Shown here one piece after another: positions 28,498-36,974 of a stretch of DNA of 64,000 nucleotides. Source of the stretch: Longispora fulva (GTDB taxonomy: Bacteria; Actinomycetota; Actinomycetes; Mycobacteriales; Micromonosporaceae); assembly GCF_015751905.1 (NCBI RefSeq), contig NZ_JADOUF010000001.1:2108001-2172000 (forward strand). The letters are read 5' to 3'. Each line of letters begins with the position of its first letter. Within the stretch, counting starts at the first letter, position 1. Below the pieces are notes generated by a model. The model saw nothing but the letters and a program-made list of their open reading frames with translations, did not search any database and had not been told where the DNA came from. The position numbers were made by a program, and so were the translations under genes.

Positions 28498-29639
28498 ACC
28501 CGATCGCGGACGACATTCGGCAGACCCTGAGCGTCCAGGTGGCAGAGGCGCCGCAGGTGAGCGACGTGGCCGACCGGGCGATCGTCGTCGCCGACCGGAT
28601 CCGCCGGCGCCGTGCGGTGACCGTCGTTGCCGGGCTGGTCACGGTCGTGTCTTTGCTAGGCGGCACCTGGCTTCTCCGGGGTCACAGCCTCGATCCCCGG
28701 CCGGAGGTGCCGCCGGGTTCGGTAGCATCGGTCACGGTGACCACCCCGCCCGGACTGAAAGTGGATCAGTTCAAGGAGGGCGAGCTCCTGACCGCCGACG
28801 GCCGCAGGCTCGCGACTCCCCCGCAGACCGACGCGATCTGGCGAGTCGACGGAGGCTGGTTGCTGAAAACCAGAAAAGGTGCGACGGCCGCAAGCCTGCT
28901 GTTCATGGACCGCGCCGGCACACAGAAGACGTTGCTCGACGGGGTGGACCGCTTCGCCCTCGCCCCGGACCGCGTCCGGGTGGCTTGGAACACGTCGACC
29001 CGGATGTCTGTTGGCAGGTTCGCCCACGGTGCCGTTGTCGAGGAACATTCGACGGTTGCGCCCGAGACCGGAGGCCAGATGATCTACACCGGCCGGGTGG
29101 TGCACTTCAGCGTCCTGCGACAGGGCGTCGATCACCAGGACCTGTGGGTCCCTGAGTTGGGCGGCTACCAGCGCTCCTACACCGTCGACCCGCTCACCAC
29201 TCGTGTCAGCTCACCGACCACCGACGAGCAGTACTTCATCGGAAGCGTGGCGGGAACCCGCGGCGAGCGCGCCTGTCCCGCGCTGCTGGACGGCTTGAAC
29301 GCACTGCGGGCGGTGCGGACCTTCTGTGATACTCCGGCAGGGGTCTGGCGATCTGGCGGCATCGCCGTCGCCGGCGACAACGTGTCCGCGGACGGAAGGC
29401 ATGTCCTGTCCTATCAAGATCGCGGTGGCGACTCGGGGACAGTCGAGATCTATCCGACTGACGGATCTGTCATTCCGACCGCAGTCTGCTCCTTCCACGC
29501 CAGCGAACTCGTCTGGGAGGACGACAACACCGTGGTCGGCATCAACGGCAAGGAGAACAACACGTTCTACCGGTGCCATCTCAGTGGCGACGTCAGCACC
29601 CTGGCCGGCCCGTCGGGCAACGTCAGGTTCGTTCGGTAG
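28494..29639 (+). CDS. Membrane-anchored partner of the SigE-family sigma factor
   Basis: A 381-aa protein coupled to the sigma factor by a GTGA overlap, with GGAAGGAG before GTG 28494. The short cytosolic N-terminus (about 40 residues, no zinc-binding HxxxCxxC) is followed by one membrane helix (AVTVVAGLVTVVSLLGGTWLL, about 42-62) and a large extracytoplasmic beta-rich region with repeated short motifs (LLTADGRRLATPPQTDAIW, LLFMDRAGTQKTLLDG), suggestive of a beta-propeller sensor. Genes in this position next to SigE-family factors are usually annotated as hypothetical; an anti-sigma role is inferred from operon structure and topology. Confidence 0.85.
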   Translation: MNPIADDIRQTLSVQVAEAPQVSDVADRAIVVADRIRRRRAVTVVAGLVTVVSLLGGTWLLRGHSLDPRPEVPPGSVASVTVTTPPGLKVDQFKEGELLTADGRRLATPPQTDAIWRVDGGWLLKTRKGATAASLLFMDRAGTQKTLLDGVDRFALAPDRVRVAWNTSTRMSVGRFAHGAVVEEHSTVAPETGGQMIYTGRVVHFSVLRQGVDHQDLWVPELGGYQRSYTVDPLTTRVSSPTTDEQYFIGSVAGTRGERACPALLDGLNALRAVRTFCDTPAGVWRSGGIAVAGDNVSADGRHVLSYQDRGGDSGTVEIYPTDGSVIPTAVCSFHASELVWEDDNTVVGINGKENNTFYRCHLSGDVSTLAGPSGNVRFVR

Positions 29640-29649
29640 CACTGTGGCG

Positions 29650-29697
29650 GGCCGTGCGCGAGAGGTGTCACCCCCGCGCATGGCCTGTCGCACGGCC
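29650..29697. terminator. Long-loop hairpin between convergent genes
   Basis: GGCCGTGCG (29650-29658) and CGCACGGCC (29689-29697) form a perfect 9-bp stem around a 30-base loop. It starts 11 bases after the stop of the sigma partner gene and can serve the convergent VOC gene as well. Confidence 0.5.
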
Positions 29698-29737
29698 GGC
29701 CGTCACCGAGCGAATCTGACCAGAGCCGCGAGAGAGC

Positions 29738-30178
29738 TCAGCTCAGCTGCTCGGCGAGCCCGAGGATGATGCCGCTGGGCCCGCGAAGGTAGCAGAGTAG
29801 AAAGCTGTCCTCGTAGCGCGTCACTTCGCCGACGAGTTCGGCGCCGTGCGGGCGGAGGCGGGCGAGGGTGTCGGCGAGGTCGTCGACGGCGAACATGACC
29901 CGGTGCAGGCCCAGCGTGTTCACCGGGGTGACCCCCGGATTCGGGGCGCCCGCCTCCGGGGAGTGGTACTTCGCCAGTTCGAGTCGGCCCGGCGCGCCCG
30001 GTATCCGCATCATCGCGATCTCGCTGCGCATGTCGTCGAGCCCGACGACCTTACCCGCCCAGCTTCCTTCGATCGGCATCCTGCCTTCCAGCTCCATACC
30101 GAGCTCGGTGAAGAAGGCGACGGCCGCGTCGAGGTCGTCCACGACGATGCCGACATTGTCCATGCGCTGAATAGCCAT
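29738..30178 (-). CDS. VOC (glyoxalase/bleomycin-resistance) family protein
   Basis: A 146-aa protein with the duplicated beta-alpha-beta-beta-beta fold: first half RMDNVGIVVDDLDAAVAFFTELGMELEGR, second half LHRVMFAVDDLADTLARLRPHGAELVGEV with YLRGPSGIILGLAEQL at the end. Metal ligands of the family are in the expected places (no His in the first strand, but His in LHRVMF and Glu in LAEQ). ATG 30178 is the best start; the ribosome-binding site is weak. Family members can be isomerases, dioxygenases or drug-binding resistance proteins; nothing here decides which. Confidence 0.9.
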   Translation of the reverse strand: MAIQRMDNVGIVVDDLDAAVAFFTELGMELEGRMPIEGSWAGKVVGLDDMRSEIAMMRIPGAPGRLELAKYHSPEAGAPNPGVTPVNTLGLHRVMFAVDDLADTLARLRPHGAELVGEVTRYEDSFLLCYLRGPSGIILGLAEQLS

Positions 30179-30343
30179 GCCCACGAGGATAGTGGCCGCA
30201 TGGCTGTACGGCGCCGGCTCCGGATACCTCGCGGGCCCCGGACAGGGCGGCTCCCAAGACGGGCAGGGCACGGCTCCGGCTCGGTCGGGGACATCCACCG
30301 TCAGGAGCGCGCCCGGGAACACTCCTGGCCGCACTGACAACAC

Positions 30344-31672
30344 TCAGGTCGCTATCTCCGCCGGCTCGGCGGCCGGCTTCCCGCGTCGGGCCGACGGCAG
30401 CACGAAAGCGCCGATCACGCCGGCCGTCACCACCAGCAACGCCGAGACCGTGAAGATCAGGTCGATCCGGCCGAGGTGGACGCCCGCGACGCTGGCGTGG
30501 AAGTCCCGGAGCGTCGTACTGGCCAGCGATCCGGCCGCCACCACCGAGAGCATGCCGGCGGCGTTGTTCACCGGGTTGAACACCGCCATCATCCGGCCCA
30601 TGTACCCCTTCGGCGTTGCCTCGAGCAGCATCGGACTCAGCCCGGTGTTCAGCGCGGTCACCGGGATCATGAAGGCGACCGCGCAGGCCACGGCCGGCAC
30701 GAAGCTGGTCTGCCGGGCGTAGACCGCGAACAGCAGGCCGCCGAGGAACAGGCCGCCCCAGGTGAGGTTGCGGGCGCCGACCAATGCCACCAATCGCCCG
30801 GAGAGTAGTGCGCCGACCACCGAGCCGACCCCGATCGCCATCGACATCACGCCGAGCAGGTTCGGCTGGACGTGCAGGTTGTCGGTGAGGAAGAAGATGT
30901 CCAGGGCGTTCATGGCGCCGGTGCCGAGCTGGGCGATCACGGCGATGCCGAGCAACGCGACCAGGAACCGGTTGGTGGCGAACATCTTCAGCCCCGCGCC
31001 GAACTCGGCCCGCCAGGACGGCTTGGCGGCCCGCTGCGCCGCCGGCCGGGCCTCGATCCGCACGCCACGGATCGCCAGGAACGACACCGCGTAGGACGCC
31101 GCGTTGAGCAGCAGCGCCCACTGGATGCCCACGCTGAACAGCAGTGGCGCGGCCAGCGGTGGGCCGACGATCACGGCGGTGGCCTGGGTGGCCTGGCCGA
31201 GCCCGAAGGCCCGGGCCCGATCAACCTCGCCGGGCACGATCTCGCCGATGGTGGCGAACCGGGCGGGGTTGAAGAACTGGCCGGCCGAGTTGACCACGAA
31301 CACCACGAAGTACAGCAGTCCCAGCCACACGCCAATCGGCAGCGTGTCGGTGGGAAACAGCGTGACCAGGGTGAGCGCGCCTACGAGCACGCCACGCAGC
31401 ACCTCGGTGCCGAGCATCAGCCGCTTGCGGTCCCACCGGTCGACGAACACGCCCGCGACCGGGCCGACCACCATGATCGCCAGCACGGTGCATAGCATCA
31501 GGCCGCTCACCGCAGCCGGCGCCCACTGGCTGCCGGCCAACAGGTCCTTGGCCACCCAGATGGTCAAGGTGGTGTCGAAGACGAAGTCGCCGACCACGGA
31601 GATCGCCTGCCCGGACCACAGCCGGGCGAAGTCGCGATTGATGAGAAATGAAAGCACCGCACTGTCTAGCAC
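30344..31672 (-). CDS. MFS transporter (EntS/enterobactin-exporter-like)
   Basis: About 442 aa, 12 membrane helices, with the typical opening LSFLINRDFARLWSGQAISVVGDFVF and the loop motif GVFVDRWDRKRLM. Length and pattern fit the MFS_3/DHA3 exporters of antibiotics and siderophores in actinobacteria. GTG 31672 is used; GTG 31657 is equally possible and gives the more usual family N-terminus, since neither start has a ribosome-binding site. It is divergent from the secreted beta-helix gene, separated by 223 bases. The substrate is unknown. Confidence 0.88.
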   Translation of the reverse strand: MLDSAVLSFLINRDFARLWSGQAISVVGDFVFDTTLTIWVAKDLLAGSQWAPAAVSGLMLCTVLAIMVVGPVAGVFVDRWDRKRLMLGTEVLRGVLVGALTLVTLFPTDTLPIGVWLGLLYFVVFVVNSAGQFFNPARFATIGEIVPGEVDRARAFGLGQATQATAVIVGPPLAAPLLFSVGIQWALLLNAASYAVSFLAIRGVRIEARPAAQRAAKPSWRAEFGAGLKMFATNRFLVALLGIAVIAQLGTGAMNALDIFFLTDNLHVQPNLLGVMSMAIGVGSVVGALLSGRLVALVGARNLTWGGLFLGGLLFAVYARQTSFVPAVACAVAFMIPVTALNTGLSPMLLEATPKGYMGRMMAVFNPVNNAAGMLSVVAAGSLASTTLRDFHASVAGVHLGRIDLIFTVSALLVVTAGVIGAFVLPSARRGKPAAEPAEIAT

Positions 31673-31895
31673 GAATCGACCGCGGCCGCTGCCCCACCAT
31701 GGGCGTCGCCCTGAGCTGGGAACACCAGTCCCACCGTGGCTTCGTCGCCTCACTGCCGGAAATGCGACCGATCCCGCACCGACGGCCATCGGCAATGTCG
31801 ATGGCGCCATCCACTGTGGCCGGCGTCGGGGCCTGTGATCCGACGCGTACTGTCACGGGATACTACCCGAGTTGATCATCGTGGGAGGCGGCCGG

Positions 31896-33161
31896 ATGAG
31901 CGGGACCGAGGGGCGGCCAGGTCTGCACCGACGCCGACCGGCGCGGGCGTGGTGGATCGGGTTGGGTGGCGCCGGCGCGGCGGTGGTGACCGTGGCGGCC
32001 GTCCTGTTCGCGACGGCGGGATCCACGCCGCCGGACGCCGCCGCGCGCTCCACAGGACCGGCGTCGCTGTCAGCCTCGCCCGGGCCGACGGCGAGCGCCC
32101 CGGCTCCGACGGCGGCACCCGCCACACCGTCCGCGTCCCCTCCGGCCGGCGCCACGGCGATGCGGGCGCGGCCGAACGACGGTTCGGGCTACTGGCCGGA
32201 CTTCTCCAACACCGGCTACCCGCGCACCCCGGCCAACGCCGGCGGCCTCGGCAAGGTCGGCTATCCGGGCCACCTCACCGACTACACGACCGGCATGAGC
32301 GCGACGAGGCCGTTGCGGGTGGAGTACCCCGACAACAGCGTCGTCGCCTTCCAGCGTTTCCTGTCGCTGAAGGTCTCGATCTACGGCGACAATCTCACCT
32401 TCGTGGGCTGCCTGTTCGAGGGGGCCGACCCCAACGACAATCTGGTGCAGATCTACAGCGAGCACACCATCACTTTCCGGTACTCCACGTTCAAGCCCAG
32501 CGCGTACGCCACCCCGCCCGGCAACGACGGCACGGTCTCCTCGGCGCACGCCCCGCCCGGTACCCCCTTCGACAAGTCCTGGCAGTTGGTGACCACCATG
32601 AAGGAGGCCGTCGCCGTCATGGACCACAACGACATCTGGGGCAACGCGGGGCTGGAGATGGTGACCGGGTTCGCCGGGCGGCCCTCCCGGTGGACCAACA
32701 ACTACATTCACGACCTGGCCGACACCGCACGCGACGTCTACCACCACGACGGCATCGGCCCGCAGAGTGAGGGAAACGGCGGCCCGATGGTCATCGACCA
32801 CAACACCATCGCCTCGCTGGGCAACACCAACGGGCTGGCGCTGCAGGGCGACGGCGTCTACGACCGGATCGCGTTCACGAACAACTACGTCTCCGGCTGG
32901 GGCTACGCAGTCAGCATCGGCGTGAAGGACAACGCCACCAACATCACCGTGACCGGCAACGTGTTCTCCGCCGAGCTGAGCCAGCTCTACGGGTTCCTGT
33001 ACGGCGACATCTGGGGTGGCCGGCAGCGCGGGTCCACGTGGCGCGACAACCGGCTACAGGTGCGGGCGGGCGACGGCAACAAGCGCTACGCCCCGGCCGA
33101 CGACGGCAGGTTCCTGTGGCCGTCCGGTGGCGGCGCGCACGCCACGGACTACACCGGCTGA
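31896..33161 (+). CDS. Secreted right-handed parallel beta-helix protein
   Basis: A 421-aa protein with a signal-anchor/signal peptide (WWIGLGGAGAAVVTVAAVLFATAG) followed by a Pro/Ala/Ser/Thr linker of about 45 residues and a pectate-lyase-like beta-helix. The coil pattern is visible as regularly spaced N/D-rich turns: YGDNLTFVGCLFEG, HTITFRYSTF, VMDHNDIWGN, WTNNYIHD, VIDHNTIASLGN, FTNNYVSGWG, VTGNVFS. The family binds or cleaves polysaccharides at the cell surface; catalytic residues cannot be picked out here. ATG 31896 has GGGAGG seven bases before it; an upstream TTG at 31872 is rejected because the ribosome-binding site falls after it. Confidence 0.88.
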   Translation: MSGTEGRPGLHRRRPARAWWIGLGGAGAAVVTVAAVLFATAGSTPPDAAARSTGPASLSASPGPTASAPAPTAAPATPSASPPAGATAMRARPNDGSGYWPDFSNTGYPRTPANAGGLGKVGYPGHLTDYTTGMSATRPLRVEYPDNSVVAFQRFLSLKVSIYGDNLTFVGCLFEGADPNDNLVQIYSEHTITFRYSTFKPSAYATPPGNDGTVSSAHAPPGTPFDKSWQLVTTMKEAVAVMDHNDIWGNAGLEMVTGFAGRPSRWTNNYIHDLADTARDVYHHDGIGPQSEGNGGPMVIDHNTIASLGNTNGLALQGDGVYDRIAFTNNYVSGWGYAVSIGVKDNATNITVTGNVFSAELSQLYGFLYGDIWGGRQRGSTWRDNRLQVRAGDGNKRYAPADDGRFLWPSGGGAHATDYTG

Positions 33162-33170
33162 GGGCCGCGC

Positions 33171-33205
33171 GGTGTCGCGCCGGGCGGCTCCCGACGCGAC
33201 ACCGG
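33171..33205. terminator. Strong bidirectional terminator
   Basis: CGGTGTCGCG (33171-33180) pairs perfectly with CGCGACACCG (33196-33205); within the loop CGGG (33182-33185) can pair with CCCG (33191-33194). It lies 9 bases after the beta-helix stop and just before the stop of the convergent MauE-like gene. Confidence 0.85.
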
Positions 33206-33212
33206 GCCCGGT

Positions 33213-34076
33213 CTAGGCCACCGGTTCGGGCTCCGGTGCCGGCCAGCCGGCCTCGGCGACGGGGTCCGCGGCCGGGTCCAGGGCCAGCAGGATCCGGTCG
33301 CTGTCCTCGGCCACCATCGCCATCCGCACCGCGCCGGGGTCGTACCGCAACCGGGGCACCGCGAACACCGCCGTCGCCGCCCGGCCCTCGTGGGAGCCCG
33401 AGTAGCAGACCATCCGCCACTCGTCCTCGTCCCACCAGTCCCGGACGTCGGAGCGCAGCAGGGGCGCGGCCTGCCGGTACGCCCCGCTGCGGTGCAGCTG
33501 CTCCACGGTGGAGCCGATCGGCACGTCGAAGGATCCACTGGGCAGCGGATGGGTGAGCGCGACCTTGATCCGGCGCAGCGGCTCCAGCCAGAAGACGTCC
33601 AGCTCTGCGGACAGCACCACCACTAGCGCGGCTTCGCCGAGCAGGACGGCGACGGAGGCCAGCGGGTGGCTGGTCACCGTCGACCAGGGGTCTCCGGTCG
33701 CGACGAGTGCCGCCACCAGCAGGCCACCGGCCCGGGCGAAGCTCCGCCACCGCACCGGCACCCGTCGGGCGCTCAGGCAGCCGCAGGAGGATTCGGGGGC
33801 CTTCCACCGCGCGTACCCCAGGAAGAGGAGAAAGCCGACCTGCGCCGCTGCGGCGCCGACGGTCTCGGCCGGCAGGGCCGGCGGTGCGATCAACGCCAGG
33901 CCGAGCAGGGCCTCGGCGACGCCGACCATCCGGTACGCCGTGACGGCGCCGTCGCCTACCAGTGGGACGAGCGCCGAGCGCCGGGCCGCGTCGGCGGCGT
34001 GCCGGCCGAGGAGTTTCACCGTCGCCGCCCAGAGCAGGACCGCGCCGATCAGGAGGGGCTGCAAGCTCGCAATCAC
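33213..34076 (-). CDS. MauE/DoxX-like redox-associated membrane protein
   Basis: A 287-aa protein. The N-terminal half has four membrane helices (IASLQPLLIGAVLLWAATVKLL; VGVAEALLGLALIAPPAL; AAQVGFLLFLGYARW; AGGLLVAALVATG), with ESSCGCL after the third, the Cys pair expected of MauE-type proteins that help form disulfides in exported proteins. The C-terminal half is cytosolic with DVRDWWDEDEWRMVCYS. GTG 34076 has AAGGAG seven bases upstream. It is the third gene of a leftward cassette behind a Cys-rich secreted-type protein and a Tat protein, so a role in their oxidative folding is a reasonable inference. Confidence 0.85.
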   Translation of the reverse strand: MIASLQPLLIGAVLLWAATVKLLGRHAADAARRSALVPLVGDGAVTAYRMVGVAEALLGLALIAPPALPAETVGAAAAQVGFLLFLGYARWKAPESSCGCLSARRVPVRWRSFARAGGLLVAALVATGDPWSTVTSHPLASVAVLLGEAALVVVLSAELDVFWLEPLRRIKVALTHPLPSGSFDVPIGSTVEQLHRSGAYRQAAPLLRSDVRDWWDEDEWRMVCYSGSHEGRAATAVFAVPRLRYDPGAVRMAMVAEDSDRILLALDPAADPVAEAGWPAPEPEPVA

Positions 34077-34144
34077 GTTCGACTCCTTCGGCCCGGACCG
34101 GCCGCACCGTGCCGCGCGGCGGCGGGCGGGCCGGTCCGGGCGGG

Positions 34145-34741
34145 TCAGGCCGCCGCGTGGACGGTGGCGATCTCGATCTCGTTGGTGTCGGGGATCCACG
34201 CGCCGAGCACCTGGATGTGTGCTCCGACCTTGAGCAGCGACAGGTCGGCGACGGCGGGCGTGCCGTTGTACGCCGCCACCGACGTGCCCGGGACCACGTG
34301 GCCGACGATCCGGCTGCCCTTGTGGTCCATGTGCACGGTGTTGCGGGTGATGGCGGCGATGTGCACCTGGAGGTTGACGATGTTGACCCAGACCGAGTCG
34401 GCGGCCAGGGTGCCGTCGGGCAGTCGGACGCCGCGGGCGTACAGCCCGTCGCCGACGCTGACCTGGTCGAGCGTGGCGGGCCGCAGTTTCCAGATACTGG
34501 AGGCGCTGGTGACCCGGATCCGCCACAGCGTGCCGTCGGAGCCGGTGACGAGCAGCATCGTGTCGGCGACGCCGGTGACCCGGCCCTCGGCGAAGTTGGG
34601 GTCAGGCGCGTCGGGGTCCAGGGCCGACGGTGCGGCGAACGCGGCCTCGGGGGCCAGTGAGCCGAGGGCGGTGGCTCCGACCAGGGCGGCGGCACCGCCG
34701 AGCGCGGCGGCGCTGAGTACTCTGCGGCGGCTGAGGTCCAT
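34145..34741 (-). CDS. Tat-exported protein with OB-like domain
   Basis: A 198-aa protein with a Tat signal (SRRRVLSAAALGGAAALVG, cleavage near AFA/AP at about residue 37). The mature part consists of short beta strands (GRVTGVADTMLLVTGSDGTLWRIRV; SVGDGLYARGVRLPDGTLAADSVWVNIVNLQVHIAAI; GAHIQVLGAWI) typical of the DUF5666-type OB-folds that occur in secreted actinobacterial proteins. ATG 34741 lies four bases after the stop of the upstream Cys-rich gene, so the two are co-translated. A Tat signal suggests a folded or cofactor-containing product, but no cofactor motif is evident. Confidence 0.85.
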   Translation of the reverse strand: MDLSRRRVLSAAALGGAAALVGATALGSLAPEAAFAAPSALDPDAPDPNFAEGRVTGVADTMLLVTGSDGTLWRIRVTSASSIWKLRPATLDQVSVGDGLYARGVRLPDGTLAADSVWVNIVNLQVHIAAITRNTVHMDHKGSRIVGHVVPGTSVAAYNGTPAVADLSLLKVGAHIQVLGAWIPDTNEIEIATVHAAA

Positions 34742-34745
34742 GGCC

Positions 34746-35150
34746 TCAGGCCTCGACCAGGACCGGGCGCAGCCCGCCGGACAGGCTGGCGATCGCGCTG
34801 AACGCGGCCGGGGTCAGGTCGATGATCCGGTTGGAGCCGCATACCGATCCGCAGCAGGTGCGCTCGCCGCACCACAGGTCGGTCTGCGGGCCGCAGTCGG
34901 CGATCCGGGTCGCGACCTGCTTCCCGTTGCACCGGTTGGTCGTGTAGTGGGTGAAACCGCAGCCGCGCCGGGCCAGGGTCTCGCCGCACCGGTCGGGCCG
35001 GGTGATGGCCAGGCAGGCGTCGGAGGTGTTGGGCCAGGCGTGCTGGTAGGAGCCCGAGTTGCACGTGCCGCAGGCCCCGTGCCCGGTGGTCGCGCACGGG
35101 CCCCAGGAGCTGCCGCAGCAGAACCATGACATTTCGCCATACAGTGCCAC
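34746..35150 (-). CDS. Cys-rich double-psi beta-barrel (RlpA/barwin-like) protein
   Basis: A 134-aa protein with 14 Cys. GTG 35150 has GGAGAGG just upstream and begins VALYGEMSWFCCG. The C-terminal half carries the double-psi barrel signature: VATRIADCGPQ followed by RIIDLTPAAFSAIASLSGG, as in RlpA, expansins and barwin. The N-terminal half (CATTGHGACGTC) is also barwin-like. No signal peptide is visible from this start; a longer frame to 35270 does not supply one either, so secretion would need a different route or another start. The next two genes encode a Tat protein and a MauE-like membrane protein, which suggests a dedicated disulfide-maturation cassette. Confidence 0.82.
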   Translation of the reverse strand: MALYGEMSWFCCGSSWGPCATTGHGACGTCNSGSYQHAWPNTSDACLAITRPDRCGETLARRGCGFTHYTTNRCNGKQVATRIADCGPQTDLWCGERTCCGSVCGSNRIIDLTPAAFSAIASLSGGLRPVLVEA

Positions 35151-35276
35151 AGGTACCTCTCCTTCGAATGGGAGGGATTGCCGATGGCCATCGACGTTGA
35201 TGCATATCATGGCGAAGGTTGGTCCGGCGATCAAGGGATCGAAGGTAAATTCCAGACCAGCGCCGGGCACGCCAAA

Positions 35277-35311
35277 GCCCTGGCCGACACGAAGGTCGTG
35301 CGGGCCAGGGC
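35277..35311. terminator. Terminator after the DUF3050 gene
   Basis: GCCCTGGCC (35277-35285) and GGCCAGGGC (35303-35311) form a perfect 9-bp stem, and CACGA (35288-35292) with TCGTG (35296-35300) form an inner stem. It lies 15 bases beyond the stop of the leftward DUF3050 gene, and separates it from the Cys-rich cassette. Confidence 0.75.
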
Positions 35312-35325
35312 CTGCCGTCCGCGAG

Positions 35326-36105
35326 CTACAGGGCCGCGGTGATGCCGTTCCACAGGCGCGTGCGGGCCTGGAGGGTCGAGGTGACGGCCTCCACGCAGTC
35401 CTGCCACTTCCGCTGGTCGTCGCCGCAGATGTCGGCGAGCATCTGCATCGCCATGGGCGTGTGCACCTCGTCGTCGACCTGGATGTGGCGGCGCAGGTAG
35501 TCGACGAACAGGTCGAGCTTGCCTGTGTTCTCGTTGACGTCGACGACCTGCTGGAACATCTCGGGGATGAGGTCCTCGCGGCCGAAGGCGAACGCGGCCG
35601 CCTGGCAGTGCAACGGGTACTCCTGAATGAACGCGAACGTGCTGCGCACGAACTCCGCGGACGGCGCGGGCGCCCGCACGGCGTCGAGGGCCTCCGTCAC
35701 CGGCGTACCGCCCTTGACCAGGTCGATGAACGACTCGATGGCCTTCGTGTTCGCCCCGGCCTGGCTCATGCCCTGCAGGTAGAGCTCGAAGTGGCTGATG
35801 AAGCCTTCGCCGTACTCGTCACTCTCCTCGACGAGCACGATGTCGTTGATCAGCCGTCGGCTCGACGTCGGCCCGGTCGGCACCCACGGGATCTCCACGC
35901 CGGTCAGGTTGCGCTGCAGCGACTTCAGCAGGGACATGAAGTCCCACACGGCGTAGACGTGGTGTTCCATGAACGTCACGATGGCGTCGTGCGAGTCCAG
36001 CCGCCCGTACATCTCGTGCGTGACCACCTGCGAGCGCGCCGAGGCGACCGCTTCCTTGAGCTGGCTGATGCCTTCGTGGGTCTGGTCCCATTCGTACCGG
36101 GGCAT
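35326..36105 (-). CDS. DUF3050 family (heme-oxygenase-like fold) protein
   Basis: A 259-aa, mostly helical protein. The block IVTFMEHHVYAVWDFMSLLKSLQ (about residues 42-64) is the family's marker, and the rest follows the multi-helix pattern (YGEGFISHFELYLQGM; VDYLRRHIQVDDEVHTPM). The fold is related to heme oxygenases and to diiron oxidases of the same fold; His/Glu/Asp residues in MEHH, HFELY and HIQVDDEVH could bind metal, but catalysis is not established for the family. GGGAGGG precedes ATG 36105. It is divergent from a TetR gene with a palindrome in the shared promoter region, so control by that regulator is likely. Confidence 0.9.
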   Translation of the reverse strand: MPRYEWDQTHEGISQLKEAVASARSQVVTHEMYGRLDSHDAIVTFMEHHVYAVWDFMSLLKSLQRNLTGVEIPWVPTGPTSSRRLINDIVLVEESDEYGEGFISHFELYLQGMSQAGANTKAIESFIDLVKGGTPVTEALDAVRAPAPSAEFVRSTFAFIQEYPLHCQAAAFAFGREDLIPEMFQQVVDVNENTGKLDLFVDYLRRHIQVDDEVHTPMAMQMLADICGDDQRKWQDCVEAVTSTLQARTRLWNGITAAL

Positions 36106-36207
36106 GGTCCACCCTCCCTCGCGTTGTAGGGCCGCGTTTCTGATTGGATCGCCATCAGGCTAGGCCGGTTCGGCGGCAACCCACAATGGGTTCCAGCGGC
36201 GCTTTCA

Positions 36208-36219
36208 CACTTTAAAGTG
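36208..36219. promoter_or_regulatory. Palindromic operator candidate between DUF3050 and tetR
   Basis: CACTTTAAAGTG is a perfect 12-bp palindrome in an AT-richer patch of the divergent region. A second imperfect dyad, CCTC (36227-36230) and GAGG (36237-36240), follows and repeats the ACTTT element. Position and symmetry fit a TetR operator controlling both divergent genes. Confidence 0.6.
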
Positions 36220-36267
36220 AGGCACTCCTCGACTTTGAGGCTCTAAACGGAGGCGGCCCTCCGGTTG

Positions 36268-36273
36268 TATGCT
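36268..36273 (+). promoter_or_regulatory. -10 box of a leaderless tetR transcript
   Basis: TATGCT is followed by seven bases and then ATG 36281, the spacing of a leaderless actinobacterial promoter. It decides the start of the TetR gene against the ATG at 36269. Confidence 0.5.
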
Positions 36274-36280
36274 GCGGCGC

Positions 36281-36940
36281 ATGGCAACTCGCAAGGCCCC
36301 CGCCGGGCCGCTTCGTCAGGACGCGCGCCGCAATCGGACCGCGCTGGTGGTCGCGGCCAAGGCCGCCTTCGCCGAGGAGGGCCTCAACGCGGCGTTGGAG
36401 GGTGTCGCCCGCCGCGCGGGGGTGGCGGTCGGGACGCTGTACCGGCACTTCCCGACCCGGATGGACCTCGTCGCGGCCGTCATCGCGGACAAGAAGCGCG
36501 CCTGGATCAAGGCCGCCGAGGCCGCGGTCGTGATGGAGCCGGCCTGGGACGGGCTCGTGTTCTTCCTCGAGCGCACCTGCGAGCTACAGGCCGGTGATCT
36601 CGCCTTCAACGACATCGCGTCGATGCGGTTCCCGCACGCGGGCATCGAGGCCGCCCGCAAGCGCGCCTACGACCTCGGCCGGCGGATCGTCGAGCGGGCG
36701 CAGGCCGAGGGGAGTCTGCGCGCCGACGTCACCGCCGAGGACCTGGCATTCATCGTCTGGGCGCTCTCGCGGGTCAGTGAGGCGACCTTCGCCATCGACC
36801 CGAAGGCCTGGCGGCGCTACCTCGCGCTCACCCTCGACGGCTACCGCGCCGTCGCGGCCAACCCGCTGCCCGCGCCGCCGCTGCGCCCGCGTCAGGTGCT
36901 GCGGGCCCAACTCCAGCTCGGCCGCCGACGGCTCCGGTGA
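36281..36940 (+). CDS. TetR family transcriptional regulator
   Basis: A 219-aa regulator with the N-terminal TetR HTH: RTALVVAAKAAFAEEGLNAALEGVARRAGVAVGTLYRHFPTRMDLVAAVI (about residues 20-70), and a helical ligand-binding half with FLERTCELQAGDLAFNDIASM. The TANNNT-type box seven bases before ATG 36281 and the absence of a ribosome-binding site favour this start. It is divergent from the DUF3050 gene and 34 bases from the stop of the convergent ABC exporter subunit. Confidence 0.95.
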   Translation: MATRKAPAGPLRQDARRNRTALVVAAKAAFAEEGLNAALEGVARRAGVAVGTLYRHFPTRMDLVAAVIADKKRAWIKAAEAAVVMEPAWDGLVFFLERTCELQAGDLAFNDIASMRFPHAGIEAARKRAYDLGRRIVERAQAEGSLRADVTAEDLAFIVWALSRVSEATFAIDPKAWRRYLALTLDGYRAVAANPLPAPPLRPRQVLRAQLQLGRRRLR

Positions 36941-36974
36941 ATCCGCGCCCGCCGACGGTGACCTACGGGCCCGT

